From contig JALJCO010012847.1 in NCBI GenBank assembly GCA_023101725.1, positions 346,374-410,373 on the forward strand: 64,000 nucleotides of DNA. The letters run 5' to 3'. Shown here piece by piece: positions 36,301-45,151 of this stretch; the stretch's first letter is position 1; each line of letters opens with the position of its first letter. The position numbers and the translations under genes were made by a program. Below the pieces are notes generated by a model. That model had not been told where the DNA came from, made no database searches, and was given only the letters and a program-made list of their open reading frames with translations. Source of the DNA: Atherinomorus stipes. Lineage: Eukaryota; Chordata; Actinopteri; Atheriniformes; Atherinidae.

Positions 36301-39300
36301 AACTGCTGCTTACTGGATATTTTCTCTTCTTCAGACCATCTTCTGGAAACCCTGGACATGGTTTTGTATAAAAATCCCAATAAATACTCAGACCAGCAAC
36401 CATGCCACATTCAAACTCGCTTAGTTCCCCTTTTTTCCTCATTCTGATGCTCAATTTGAACTTCAGCAAGTTGATGTGTCCACAGTTTAAAAGCCTTTTG
36501 TCTCATCCTGTGGACATGGACAACCAAACACTGTAGCATATCCTCCATCTTCTGAGTCTCATCTGTGAACTCCAGCACAGTCCAGTCCAGATCAGTCAAA
36601 CCCGGGGAAAGCTCTGTGCTCTGTGGGATGTGGATGTTCTGAAGGCTCCAACAGCACCTCTGATCCAGTGTCATGTTCTCTTCAGGGTGGGAAGGAGCAC
36701 GGCGTTCCCATTCTGATTTCAGAGATCCATCCCAACCAGCCTGCGGACAGATGTGGAGGTCTGCATGTGGGCGACGCCATCCTCGCCGTCAACAGCATCA
36801 ACCTACGAGATGCCAAACACAAGGAGGCTGTCACCATCCTCTCCCAGCAGGTACGGTTTCTCCGCTCACACGCACCCTACCTTACACCAGCTAGCGTCTG
36901 AAACGCTCTGCTTGTCTCGTCAGCGAGGACAGATCGAGTTTGAGGTGGTGTACGTGGCTCCAGAGGTGGACAGTGATGACGAGAACGTGGAGTATGAGGA
37001 CGACAGCGGCCATCGGTACCGGCTCTACTTGGATGAAGTGGATGATGGAAGCGGCACTGCTCCATCTGGAAACAACTCGGCATCACTTCAGGGTGAGTTG
37101 TCTTGACTAGTGATGATGCAATGTGTATCATGGTTTATTGAGACATTCTTTCAATTCTTTCTATGGGGTTATGTTAAAGGGACACAGTGTAACTTTTGGC
37201 CAATAGGGGCACTAAACCCGTAACTCTCCACAGGTCACACAACTGTCACAAAATTAAACAGTCTTCATCCATATTTTGGAATCATGCTTGCAGACCACTT
37301 TGATCAGCTGATTGTGAATTCATGGAGCCATAAAGGTCTTCAGGTCACATGATCCAATGAGAGACGGCTCCACTCCTGAGGAGTTATGATCAACGTCATA
37401 ATAGTTTGGATTTGTAATTAGTTTCAGTTTTTATTCAGTTTTAACTTTTTGTTTTTTGATTCAGTTAGTTTTAGTTACCTTTAGTTTTTTAAGCAGGTTT
37501 GCTAGTTTTTTATTAGTTTTTGTCTTTTTGGAAAATGCTTATTTTTAAATTAGTTTTTATTCGTTTCACTGTCTTTTTTTTTTTTTTTTTTTTTTTCTTT
37601 TTAAATTATAGGTTTTTGTCCGGTGTGATACTCAAAATCATCAGAAAGTCACTTGGAGTAAAACTGGTAGAGCAAAATAGATTAAATAACGAGGTTTTTG
37701 CAACAATTTTAATTAGTTTGTTAGTTTTGTAAAGACGCAATACAGTTTCACTTAGTTTTTTTTTTAAATGATAACTATTTCAATTAATGAAAATATTTTT
37801 TCAATTTTAGTTTTCTTTTTTTCATTAGTTTTAGTTAACTGTAATAACCTTGGTTATGATAATTAGGGATGCACGATATAATCAGCTCCCTATTGGTATC
37901 GGTCTATATTGGCCTTAAAATTGAGTATCGGACATCGGCAATACTTCACAAAATTTTTTGTCAGTCAGTCAGTCATTTTCTGTACCGCTTAATCCAGTTC
38001 AGGGTCGCGGGGGTTGCTGGAGCCCATCCCAGCTATTATCAGGCGAGAGGCGGGGTACACCCTGGACAGGTCGCCAGTCTGTCGCAGGGCCAACACAGAG
38101 AGACAGACAACCATTCATGCTCACATTCTCAAAAATTTTTTGGTGATATTTACATATGCTGATATTGACCTTTAAAAACGCAGTATCGACCTATTTTACT
38201 AGTGAAATCTTGTGATATTTCATCGTTCTGTCACAAAATTTTGCGAAGTAAAACAGATCGATGTCCGTTTGTAAATATCGATTCTATATCGGCATATGAA
38301 AATATCGAAAAATATTTCAGTGTATCGATATTTTCCACCCCTGTTTTTTAAAATGTCAGAAACGGATAACAAAACTGCTATTTGCAATGACTGCTTATTT
38401 TTTCAGCGTTAATATTTGTATCGCTATTGGCTATCGGCCACATGAATTTAAAAATATCGACATATCAAATATCGGCAAAAATTCCAATGTCGTGCATCCC
38501 TATTTGATAATGCAATTTCACTGGTCACCTGCTCTCTGATATACACTAAGGTTTATGTATTTATATATATGTCAGCAGACATTCATAATCTGGTCAATGA
38601 ATAAGTGAGGAGAGCTGGACTGATAAGTCAATAATAATACATTTTATTTGAAAAGCGCCTTGTCAAAGCACCCAAGATAAAACATAAAAACACAAGCATG
38701 AAAGTTACCACAGAAAACAAAACTACAGGAAAAACAACATTGGAGTGATGCATATGAACTTTGGAATAATACAGGAGAGTTTTAAGTCTGGATTTGAAGA
38801 GAGGGAAGGAAGTTATTATGTAAAAACCAACCAAGGGTGCGGACAGTTTGGCCTTTCACGAAGTCAGGAAGGATCTTCATCGAAACGAACGGGGTCCCTT
38901 CAGAAATTTGAGCAGGACACCATGCCTCTGTGATCTTCTGGGCGGGACTCTGGTTGCAGTCGACCCCCGCCTGCAACCGCTCTCATTTTTCCTTTTCTTT
39001 TTTCAATTCAACCCCCTTTTAAATTTAATTAATTATTTTTGTACCATAAAATAAATATACGGTTGTCCCCAAAATTATTCATACTCTCCAACTATAGAAA
39101 AGGCTACATTTTCAAATTTGAAAAGAAAGAGAAAATAATAAAATAATCTAAAAAAAATCTAAATAAAAGTGGGTTTCATATCGATTTTTGGTCGATATTG
39201 GGTTTTTGGATCGATACATCAATCCATATCAACGTATCTTTCCACCCCTACTGTTTACTAGCTCACCTGATTGTTTGTCCACCTCTCAGCTCTGGAGAAG

Positions 39301-39405
39301 ATGTCGCTGAGCAACGGACCGGAGAACGGGAATCCTGGGGTCTCCACGGAGACGCCCTTAGACCAGACCCCGCCCAAGCCGCCTGAGACCGACTGCTCCT
39401 CGTAG
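25021..39405 (+). CDS. gopc: Golgi-associated PDZ and coiled-coil protein
   Basis: Trans-Golgi scaffold (GOPC, PIST, CAL) that binds C-terminal PDZ ligands of membrane cargo through one PDZ domain and binds Golgi partners through its coiled coil. Coding exons: 25021-25281, 28309-28473, 30454-30477 (microexon), 33046-33221, 34493-34658, 34728-34823, 36686-36850, 36924-37092, 39290-39405. All junctions are GT-AG and in phase. The sum is 1338 nt, or 445 residues (437 without the microexon). The near-invariant [20 protein letters not shown] follows a short variable N-terminus. Coiled coil spans about 85-215. The PDZ domain spans about 280-362, with carboxylate loop GLGI at 290-293 and class-I His341. 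The acidic segment [19 protein letters not shown] follows. The C-terminal tail (ends ETDCSS) is unlike mammals. The first ATG is in good context (GACCATGT); a second Met at residue 20 is possible. Confidence 0.96.
25662..26490. mobile_element. Tc1-like element hosting a hAT-like MITE
   Basis: Left end CAGTCATCCTCAAACTTATT and right end AATGATTTTGAGGACGACTG are inverted. TA follows the right end, as in Tc1/mariner insertions. The interior carries no readable transposase and is split by the 25828-26155 element. It lies in gopc intron 1. A one-ended relative (TTGTCCCCAAAATTATTCAT) is at 39064. Confidence 0.7.
25828..26155. mobile_element. hAT-like MITE inside a Tc1-like element
   Basis: Ends TAGAGATGCACCGATCCGAT and ATCGGTGCGTCTCTG. 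The flanking 8-mers CAAATAAG (25820-25827) and CAAATTAG (26156-26163) match at 7 of 8. It is 328 bp and non-coding. Confidence 0.75.
26712..27121. mobile_element. hAT-like MITE, TSD CCACACAC
   Basis: Ends TAGGCTGCACGATTCTGG and AACGATTAATTGTGCAGCCCA. An 8-bp duplication, CCACACAC, lies at 26704-26711 and 27122-27129. It is an inverted homologue of the 17574-17994 element. The right copy of the target has expanded into the microsatellite at 27122-27299. Confidence 0.8.
27122..27299. repeat. Compound CA/TACA/GT/AT microsatellite
   Basis: Consecutive blocks of CA and ATACATAC, then (GT)n at 27185-27264 with short interruptions, then (AT)n to 27299. The reading frames through it are meaningless. 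Confidence 0.9.
27702..28097 (+). mobile_element. tRNA-derived SINE, full-length type
   Basis: In gopc intron 1. The head carries an A-box-like GTGGTGGTTAGCACCG and a B-box-like GCTAGTTTGATTCTC. It is followed by the widely repeated fish body with GTGTGGAGTTTGCATGTTCT, CATGCATGTTAGGTTAATT and CCTGTCCAGGGTG. It ends in GGATAAGCGGTTCAGAAAA and an ACTG-repeat tail. It is diverged from the usual consensus. A 5'-truncated relative in the opposite orientation lies at 37961-38131. Confidence 0.8.
28512..28890. mobile_element. hAT-like MITE, TSD CCGTYCAC
   Basis: Inverted ends TAGGGATGGGCGATGTGG and TATATCGCCCATCCCTA. The flanking 8-mers are CCGTCCAC (28504-28511) and CCGTTCAC (28891-28898). It begins 39 bases after the donor of gopc coding exon 2. 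It is 379 bp and non-coding. Confidence 0.8.
29558..29777. repeat. Foldback repeat with GGGCGTGTC hairpin
   Basis: TCTATCTGTGGCTCGCAAG at 29565 is inverted at 29753-29771 as TTGCAAGCCACAGATAGA, and GGGCGTGTC-type units face each other between them. 29603-29640 alone is a near-perfect palindrome, with GGGCGTGTCGT on the left mirrored by ACGACACGCCC on the right. It is in the gopc intron before the microexon. No target duplication is clear. Confidence 0.6.
30454..30477 (+). CDS. gopc: gopc 24-nt microexon
   Basis: A TTTCCCCCTGAAG acceptor and a GTAAGT donor frame 24 bases that encode PTPTLEDV. Both neighbouring exons are phase 0 here, so inclusion or skipping keeps the frame. It sits between the exon ending IKDRL and the one starting [11 protein letters not shown]. 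That is where the mammalian gene has an optional eight-residue insert, known from the neuronal isoform. Conservation of position, phase and length makes an alternative exon likely. Tissue use cannot be read from the DNA. Confidence 0.75.
30478..31895. other. gopc intron, no clear feature
   Basis: Ordinary intron sequence between the microexon and the next hAT-like element. Short chance ORFs are present, for example 30895-31182, without motifs. No terminal repeats were recognised. Confidence 0.5.
31896..32629. mobile_element. hAT-like element, TSD TRCCAGTC
   Basis: Left end GGGATGGGCATCGAAACC, right end GAGTATCGCTATATATCCCTAGA. The flanking 8-mers are TGCCAGTC (31888-31895) and TACCAGTC (32630-32637). 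32000-32150 inside it is a piece of the TTAA foldback family of 59075 (CAACCTGGACCTTATTCCTA, then TTACTCACCGG), a second layer of insertion. It lies in a gopc intron. Confidence 0.6.
33485..33863. mobile_element. hAT-like MITE, TSD GAAAAAAC
   Basis: Ends TAAGGATAGACCGATACATT and GTATCGGTCAATCCCTA. A perfect 8-bp duplication, GAAAAAAC, lies at 33477-33484 and 33864-33871. It is in a gopc intron and is non-coding. Confidence 0.85.
35175..36165. repeat. Minisatellite, 29-bp unit, in gopc intron
   Basis: Roughly 34 copies of a 29-bp unit containing ATCACGATGAGAATCTCCCG followed by TTCCACC and T or G. Copies are highly uniform in the centre and decay at both edges, with deletions of the CACG part after 36090. 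It lies between the exon ending at 34823 and the exon starting at 36686, which together encode the PDZ core. Confidence 0.95.
37410..37855. repeat. T-rich dispersed repeat
   Basis: Repeated TTAGTTTT and TTTTTATTAGTTTT phrases with a poly-T run at 37573-37596, ending in ATAACCTTGG. It resembles a dispersed fish repeat that I know only by its TTAGTTTTAG phrases. No coding potential. Confidence 0.45.
37864..38503. mobile_element. hAT-like element carrying a SINE
   Basis: Ends TAGGGATGCACGATATAATC and CCAATGTCGTGCATCCCTAT. The flanking 8-mers are ATGATAAT (37856-37863) and TTGATAAT (38504-38511). 38150-38335 resembles the inner element of the katna1 nest. A SINE fragment is inserted at 37961-38131. 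It is in the last gopc intron. Confidence 0.7.
37961..38131 (-). mobile_element. 5'-truncated SINE, TSD AAAATTTTTTG
   Basis: Minus-strand copy of the SINE family at 27702, holding only the 3' half (CCTGCGACAGACTGG and CCAGCAACCCC-type sequence on the minus strand). It starts at a TCAG-repeat tail. A perfect 11-bp duplication lies at 37950-37960 and 38132-38142. Confidence 0.8.
39058..39250. mobile_element. Tc1-like and hAT-like remnants
   Basis: 39058-39130 carries one end of the Tc1-like family of 25662 (TTGTCCCCAAAATTATTCAT). 39175-39250 is one end of a hAT-like element (GATCGATACATCAATC, then TCTTTCCACCCCTA). Both are incomplete and end just before the last gopc exon. Confidence 0.45.
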
Positions 39406-40475
39406 AAGCTCTGCCGGCCATCTCGACATTAAAATGAGGACTGAGAGACAATCTGAGGGGAAGAGCCGGGTGTTTCCTCCGGCCGGCGGCGTGTTGGGGG
39501 GGAAAGGTGGTTTGAGGGGGATTCTGTGGGGGGAGACGGATGCTTTAGTGGGGATACGTAAGCTGTAGGGGACTGTTGACTCTTTCAGGGGCCGCCCTGG
39601 TTTCACCTCACTTTGTTAGATGTTCACCTGGTTCTTGGAAGGACTGTAACAGGAATGTTTTGTCATGGAATAACCCAGAGATGGAAAATTTAAGAAAACA
39701 AAACGAAATGATTGCTTTACCAAAAAAAAAAAAAAAAAAAGAATCTTCTATCAGTCCTCTTAGATTTGGGTGATCATCGTAGTTATCAGGAAGAAGGTGG
39801 TGAGAATATAAGACTTCCTGGAATCACACGTTAACCATAAAAACCTTGGAAGAATTCAGTGTTTTTTTTCTGGGATATGCAGATGTTTCCTGTCAGCAGA
39901 CGTAACGAAGCCTCGGTCGCGCTGTCTGACAGCAGTGATCACGCGCCAGCCTCCTCCCTCCTCCCCAGCCTGTACGACCCAAACCTCAGCTGTTAGAGGC
40001 ATTCAGGACAAACCTGTCCACAGAAAGCAGCTTTAATGGCTGACAGGCCTGGTCCTGAACCACACCTGTGTAGAAGGTAGGCTAGACCACAGCTAGGTCC
40101 ATCTTTGGCAGTACGGCATGCTTCACCTGTATCCGCTTCTCATTTATTCTCTGTTCAGCGCCGTGCGGTTTCTTTAGTTGTCATTGTTGTCTGCTGTAGC
40201 AGTGAGAGTAAAAACACCAAACCAGTAGATCCTCTGGTCAGCAGGTCCCAGATCAGAGGCCTCGCCGCTGCACGGGGAACCCACCTGTCAGTATTCCAAC
40301 CCGCCGGCGTTCTGACCCAAAGACCCGTTTATATGCAGTAACCTCCAGCTGTTCTCCACAGCTTCCATCTCTCCTCCTCCTTTTTCTGCTTCTTGCTTTG
40401 TGTTGAAAAACCTCTCACTAATGACGTGCATCTAGGTCAACGGCTGTCTCTCCTTTTCTTTTTTTAAAACAATGT

Positions 40476-40481
40476 AATAAA
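40476..40481 (+). terminator. gopc: gopc polyadenylation signal
   Basis: AATAAA about 1070 bases after the gopc stop, followed by a T-rich stretch that would serve as the downstream element. It gives a 3' UTR of about 1.1 kb. Confidence 0.6.
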
Positions 40482-40746
40482 GATTTTTTCCAGTTTGATT
40501 TTTTTTTTTTGTTAAACTCATTCTTGACCTGCCGTTCATCTCAGTCTCTGTTCCACATTCAGAACAATCTGGTCTCCAGTGGGCCGGCCCAGTGAAATGA
40601 ACAGCAAAATACCCTAGAAATGATAAAAGGTCCACGTTTCTTTGTTTTACGACAAAAATGTTCAGGTACATCATAAATTTTCTCAAGAAATTTAAAGAAA
40701 AATAAATGAAGTTGGGACTATATTTTACCTCAGTTACACATTTATT

Positions 40747-41490
40747 CACTGCCTGGCCAAAAACAACGTCACTCTAATATTTCATTGGACCGCCTGTGAA
40801 AATGATGTCTCATTCTCTCTGAACCAGTCTTTCACTATCTGAGCCCGATGAATTCTGGCATCGCCATCTTGGAATATGGCCGTGCCATCAGGGCAGAAAC
40901 ATCCATTGATGGAAGAACCGGGTCATTCAGGATATTCCGGTATCAGCTGACCTCATTCTTTGAGCTCATATTAGCCCCTTTCAGACTTGCGCTGGAAAGC
41001 GGCAACAGTGCAGAGGTAATAATGCAAGTCTGAAAGCGGCTACTGTTGCTGAAGCTAGACCTGAGCAACTGCAGCAACCCCAGATCATGACACTACCCCC
41101 TCCCAGGCTTGTACAGTAGACACTAGGATGATGCTGCATCACTTCATCTGCCTTTCCGCCCACATTTCTTCCTCAAAGACGATGGGTCCCCACTATCCTT
41201 CCAGTTTTTCATAATGCGTTGGACTGTTCTGAACCCAATTTTAGTCGTTTCTGCATCTCCTTAAGATGTTTTCTCTGCTTGATGCCAATGATCTGACCCT
41301 TCTCAGACAGACTAACATCTTTTCCACCACCACGGATGTGTCTTTCCACATGGTTTAGGAAATGAAAAGTAACTCATTGCAGCAGTTGGGGTTAAATAAC
41401 TTGTTGCAGCTGAAAGATAATCGCCCATGCGGCTTGTACCTATTTGCTTAGTTAAATCCAAGTGGCGACTTTTTTTTTGGCCAGGCAGTG
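40747..41490. mobile_element. Tc1-like element, transposase decayed
   Basis: Inverted ends CACTGCCTGGCCAAAAA and TTTTTTTTGGCCAGGCAGTG, with TA after the right end. On the minus strand around 41110-41060 a trace of Tc1 transposase is left (GGGSVMIWGCCSCSG). It lies between the converging 3' ends of gopc and cep85l. Confidence 0.7.
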
Positions 41491-41783
41491 TATATACTTG
41501 AACTGCGCAAAAAAAAAAAAAAAAAAAAACACTTAAACAACACAGTGCAACTCCAAAGTAGTATATCACACTTGTCTAGTTAAGAAGCAACACTTAATGT
41601 GAATCAATTTCACCTGCTGTTGTGCAAATGAAACAGACAACAGGTAGAAATGAGGCAATTACTGAGACAACCCCATAAAGGCTCGTGACCACAAACCATT
41701 ACTCTCTTGTCATTCTGGCTGATGTTTTTTGTCACTTTTGTATTTAGTGTTTCAGCCCTACACTGTTCTTACAGCCCAGCACT

Positions 41784-42221
41784 GTGCAGGGCGGTTGGCT
41801 GCCAGAGAAGACCAATGCTGGCAGATTTCACCCTGCCCTCTTCACAGATGAGAGCAGGTTCACACTGAGCACGTGCGACAGTCTGGAGATGCTGTGGAGA
41901 ACGTCGTGCTGCCTCCAGCAGGACTGGTTTGGTGGTGGGTCAGTCATGGTGTGGGGATGGGCTGCACAGCTCAGACTGCCCTCAGGTACCAGGATGAGAT
42001 CCTCAGACTTTGTGAGACCATACACGGGTGCAGTGGGACCGGGGTTCTTTCTAATGCAGGACTACGCCAGGCCTCATGTGGCTGAAGTGGGTCAACAGTT
42101 CCTCCATGATGGGGGTGTTGATGCTATGGACTGGCCTGCCCGTCCCCCAGACCTGAATCCAGCTGAGCACATCTGGGACATCACGTCTGGTTCCATCCAC
42201 CACAGTCTGTTCAGGAGTTGA
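41784..42221 (+). pseudogene. Tc1/mariner transposase fragment
   Basis: 146-codon open stretch with the DDE-family landmarks LFTDESRFTLSTCD (first Asp), GGGSVMVWG, FLMQDYARPH (second Asp) and PPDLNPAEHIWD (Glu), at spacing consistent with DD34E. The N-terminal DNA-binding half is missing, and the frame is lost after HIWD, with the expected sequence continuing shifted to about 42340. It is inactive. Confidence 0.85.
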
Positions 42222-42468
42222 CTGATGCTTTAATCCAAGTCTGGGAGACGATCCCTGAGGAGAACATCCACCGCTCATCAGAAGGCATTGAAAGGGTCCT
42301 ACAGGCACCTGGAGGCCACACACACTGCTGTGACTCATCCAGATTTGTCTTTCCACTTTTATTTTAAATCTGGCTCTGAATCCAGTCCTCCATGGAACAA
42401 TTCTGATTTACGTCAATCATTTTTATGTTCTTTTGTTCTCAACACAGAACACATACTACTATATATTA

Positions 42469-42901
42469 AAGATGTTCAGATACAATTTTTTCCTCCCGAT
42501 ACCGACTCCGATACTTGTGCTGTGGGTTTCGGCCGATACCAACTACCAATACCGCTATGTTATTTGAAAAAAAGACCAAAAAAAAAAAACATTACATACA
42601 TTTTAAATGCAGTCTTTCTGGTGGGACAACCTCGTGTGAAATGCTGCCACTGACATGATTCCTGTCAGCTCCTTGTCTGTCAGGTGATCAGTTCTTCCTC
42701 ACCCTCAAAAACAGCAGGCTGCAGCACAGCGCAAACTTAAGAGCACAGAAGAAGAACTGTGTCCGAGCCGATTAGTAAATGGATTCCTATTTTAATAAAT
42801 GACATAGTATCGGACTCCTGAACCCCAGTACTCACCGATACTGATACCAGTGCTTTGGGCAGTATTGGTGGCATTTCTGGTACCGGTATTGGAACAACTA
42901 T
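42469..42901. mobile_element. hAT-like MITE inside a Tc1-like element
   Basis: TAAAGATGTTCAGATACAA on the left pairs with GGTATTGGAACAACTATA on the right, with CGATACC-type sequence inside both ends. The target duplication is obscured by AT-rich flanks, so the bounds are approximate. Confidence 0.5.
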
Positions 42902-43349
42902 AATATATATTGAATAAAGATTTTTAACCGCTTTATTTCTTTGAGACCTAAGATGTGTTAAGTGTTCCCTTTACTTTTTTTTTAGCAGTGTGTGTTGATT
43001 ACATGATTGCAGCATACACAGCCTCTTGTGGTGTGGTCCAGATGGATGGTGATGCTGTGCAGAACCAGCAGCTCCTGCAGGAACAGGAACCACGTGTGTT
43101 TAAAAACAGTAACCTAAGACTTTATTGATGATCTCATCAACAGCGGCGATTCCCTGCAGCACTGCAGATGTTTGGATCAAACGCTCCCGCAGGTATCGGA
43201 CATTCTCAGTTCGTCATGTGACCCAGCTAAGACATGACCTGTAGTCCGGGTCCATGGGTGAGCAGCAGGGAGGAGCACCTGTGCAGATCTGGTGGGGGAG
43301 GACTTCCTTCCACCCCGCTCAAATCACAACACTTCTTTAGAAAAATAGT

Positions 43350-43355
43350 TTTATT
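43350..43355 (-). terminator. cep85l: cep85l polyadenylation signal
   Basis: TTTATT on the plus strand reads AATAAA on the minus strand, about 370 bases after the cep85l stop codon. Confidence 0.55.
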
Positions 43356-43722
43356 TTTGATCAGCAAATGAAATCAAAACAAGAGTAGAAACACAGCTGC
43401 ATATAAATATACTTAATCGGAGCCTGAACACAGACTGCCAATGTGGTTGTCATGGTAACTGACAGCACATCCATGCAGAAGGCATGCTGAAGGGAGAGAT
43501 GACCTGCTTCATCCTCAGTTTTCATCTTCCTCTATGTTAAAAAAATGGTCCTGAAAGCGGCTTTAATCCAGATTAATCCTGTTCTCATTCAGATTGAGCA
43601 GTTATTGATCATCTATAGACGGCTGTAGGTGAAAGATGAAGGCTGGCTGTGTGGAGTCCAGCCAGCAGGAAGACGGCTTCTGAAATCCTGATAAGGTTTG
43701 TCATGTTTAACTCCACTCTCTG

Positions 43723-45097
43723 CTAAGTTTTGTTGAGGTTGTGATGGTGGAGACCCGGCGGGTCCACCGGACCTCCTGGTGATTCTGGAGGACCAGACGT
43801 CTCTGAGGAGGACCAGGAAGTAGCAGAGTCGCTGTGTGATGCAGCGTATCGGTCGGAGATGTTCCTCCTCAGATCATCGATGTCTCTCCTCAGCTGGCCG
43901 ACCTCCAGCAGCTTGAAGCTCAGCGCCTCGTCCACCCCCGCCGTCCTCGTCTCCGTCTCCTCCGCTGGGACGCTGAAGGCTAGGCGGAGACACCACAGGA
44001 CACAAGTCAGACATGGAGCAGCAGGTTTCTGCTGAAATATGAAATCCAGGATCTGGATCTGATGTCATTTTGGATCTTCAGCATCAAATCAGTTTCGAAT
44101 CAACTCGTTTATAACAGCAGCTCAGAACCAGGATCAGGGATTAAACCGGGATATGTTGGTTATCCTGGATTAACTTATCCAGGATCCAGCTGCACATAAG
44201 TGGGATATGATATGAAATGAGTTACCATGGAGATTTATGTGGAGCTGCACTGCTCCAAACCAGGCTAAGGCTATTCACATTCCTTATTACAGTCAGCTGT
44301 TACCATGGAAACCAGCATTTATTCCACTGTCCACAACACATGATCACATTCAACTTAAACCACTGACATTTGTTTTTAACACTTGTGTCCATAAACTGCA
44401 ATAAATTTAGACAAATTATTTTAGATTTTGAAATCAAACAGATAAATGATGTTACTTTATTAAATCAGGATAAATAAAAGCAAATAAACCTGTAAATCTT
44501 TTATTATTATTTATTTATATATTATAATTATCATTATTATTCTTTTTGTGTTGTTTCAAACATGTGATGTGACAAACAAGAAAGTCAACAGAAAAATAAA
44601 GAAAATAGACAAAACAAAGAGAATAATCCAAATAATATTTAAAACCACAATAGTAGTAATAATAACAATATTACTACTACATGTCCCCAACATGTCTTAA
44701 AAGGGGTAGGTTGAAGCATAAACTTATTTAAACCTCCCCTATTTCGATTAATCAATCAGCAATCAATCAACGTTACATTTACATATGATGTATTTGCAAA
44801 CAGAAAATAAATAGACTTACAAAAAAAATAAAGAAATAACTGAAGACAACACTTGGGGTCTGATTTAAAAAGACTCCAAATTGGGAGTCTAATTTCTTTT
44901 CCTCAAAAAAAAAATAGCGTGCGCTTTAATTTTAGTGTTTGGGGGAGATATATAAAGATTACACGCGAAATATAAAAAAGGCAAAAAGAGAAGAATAAAA
45001 AGGGGGTTGGGGGTGCGCCCCCCAGGGAAAGGAAAAAAGAGAAGAGGAAAAGGGAAAAATGAAAAAAATAATTATAGAAAAAAAGAAAAGTTAGAGA

Positions 45098-45151
<54 letters not shown>

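Larger units (their letters stand above)
41503..42990 (+). mobile_element. Tc1-like element with nested MITE
   Basis: The left end CTGCGCAAAA (then an A run, then CACTTAA) and the right end TTAAGTGTTCCCTTTACTTT to TTAGCAGTG are inverted. It encloses transposase remains on the plus strand and, near its right end, a hAT-like MITE (about 42469-42901). It starts 13 bases after the neighbouring Tc1-like element. Confidence 0.65.

Noticed and set aside
41784..42221. Active Tc1 transposase gene
   Set aside because: The DNA-binding half is missing and the frame breaks after the DDE region.
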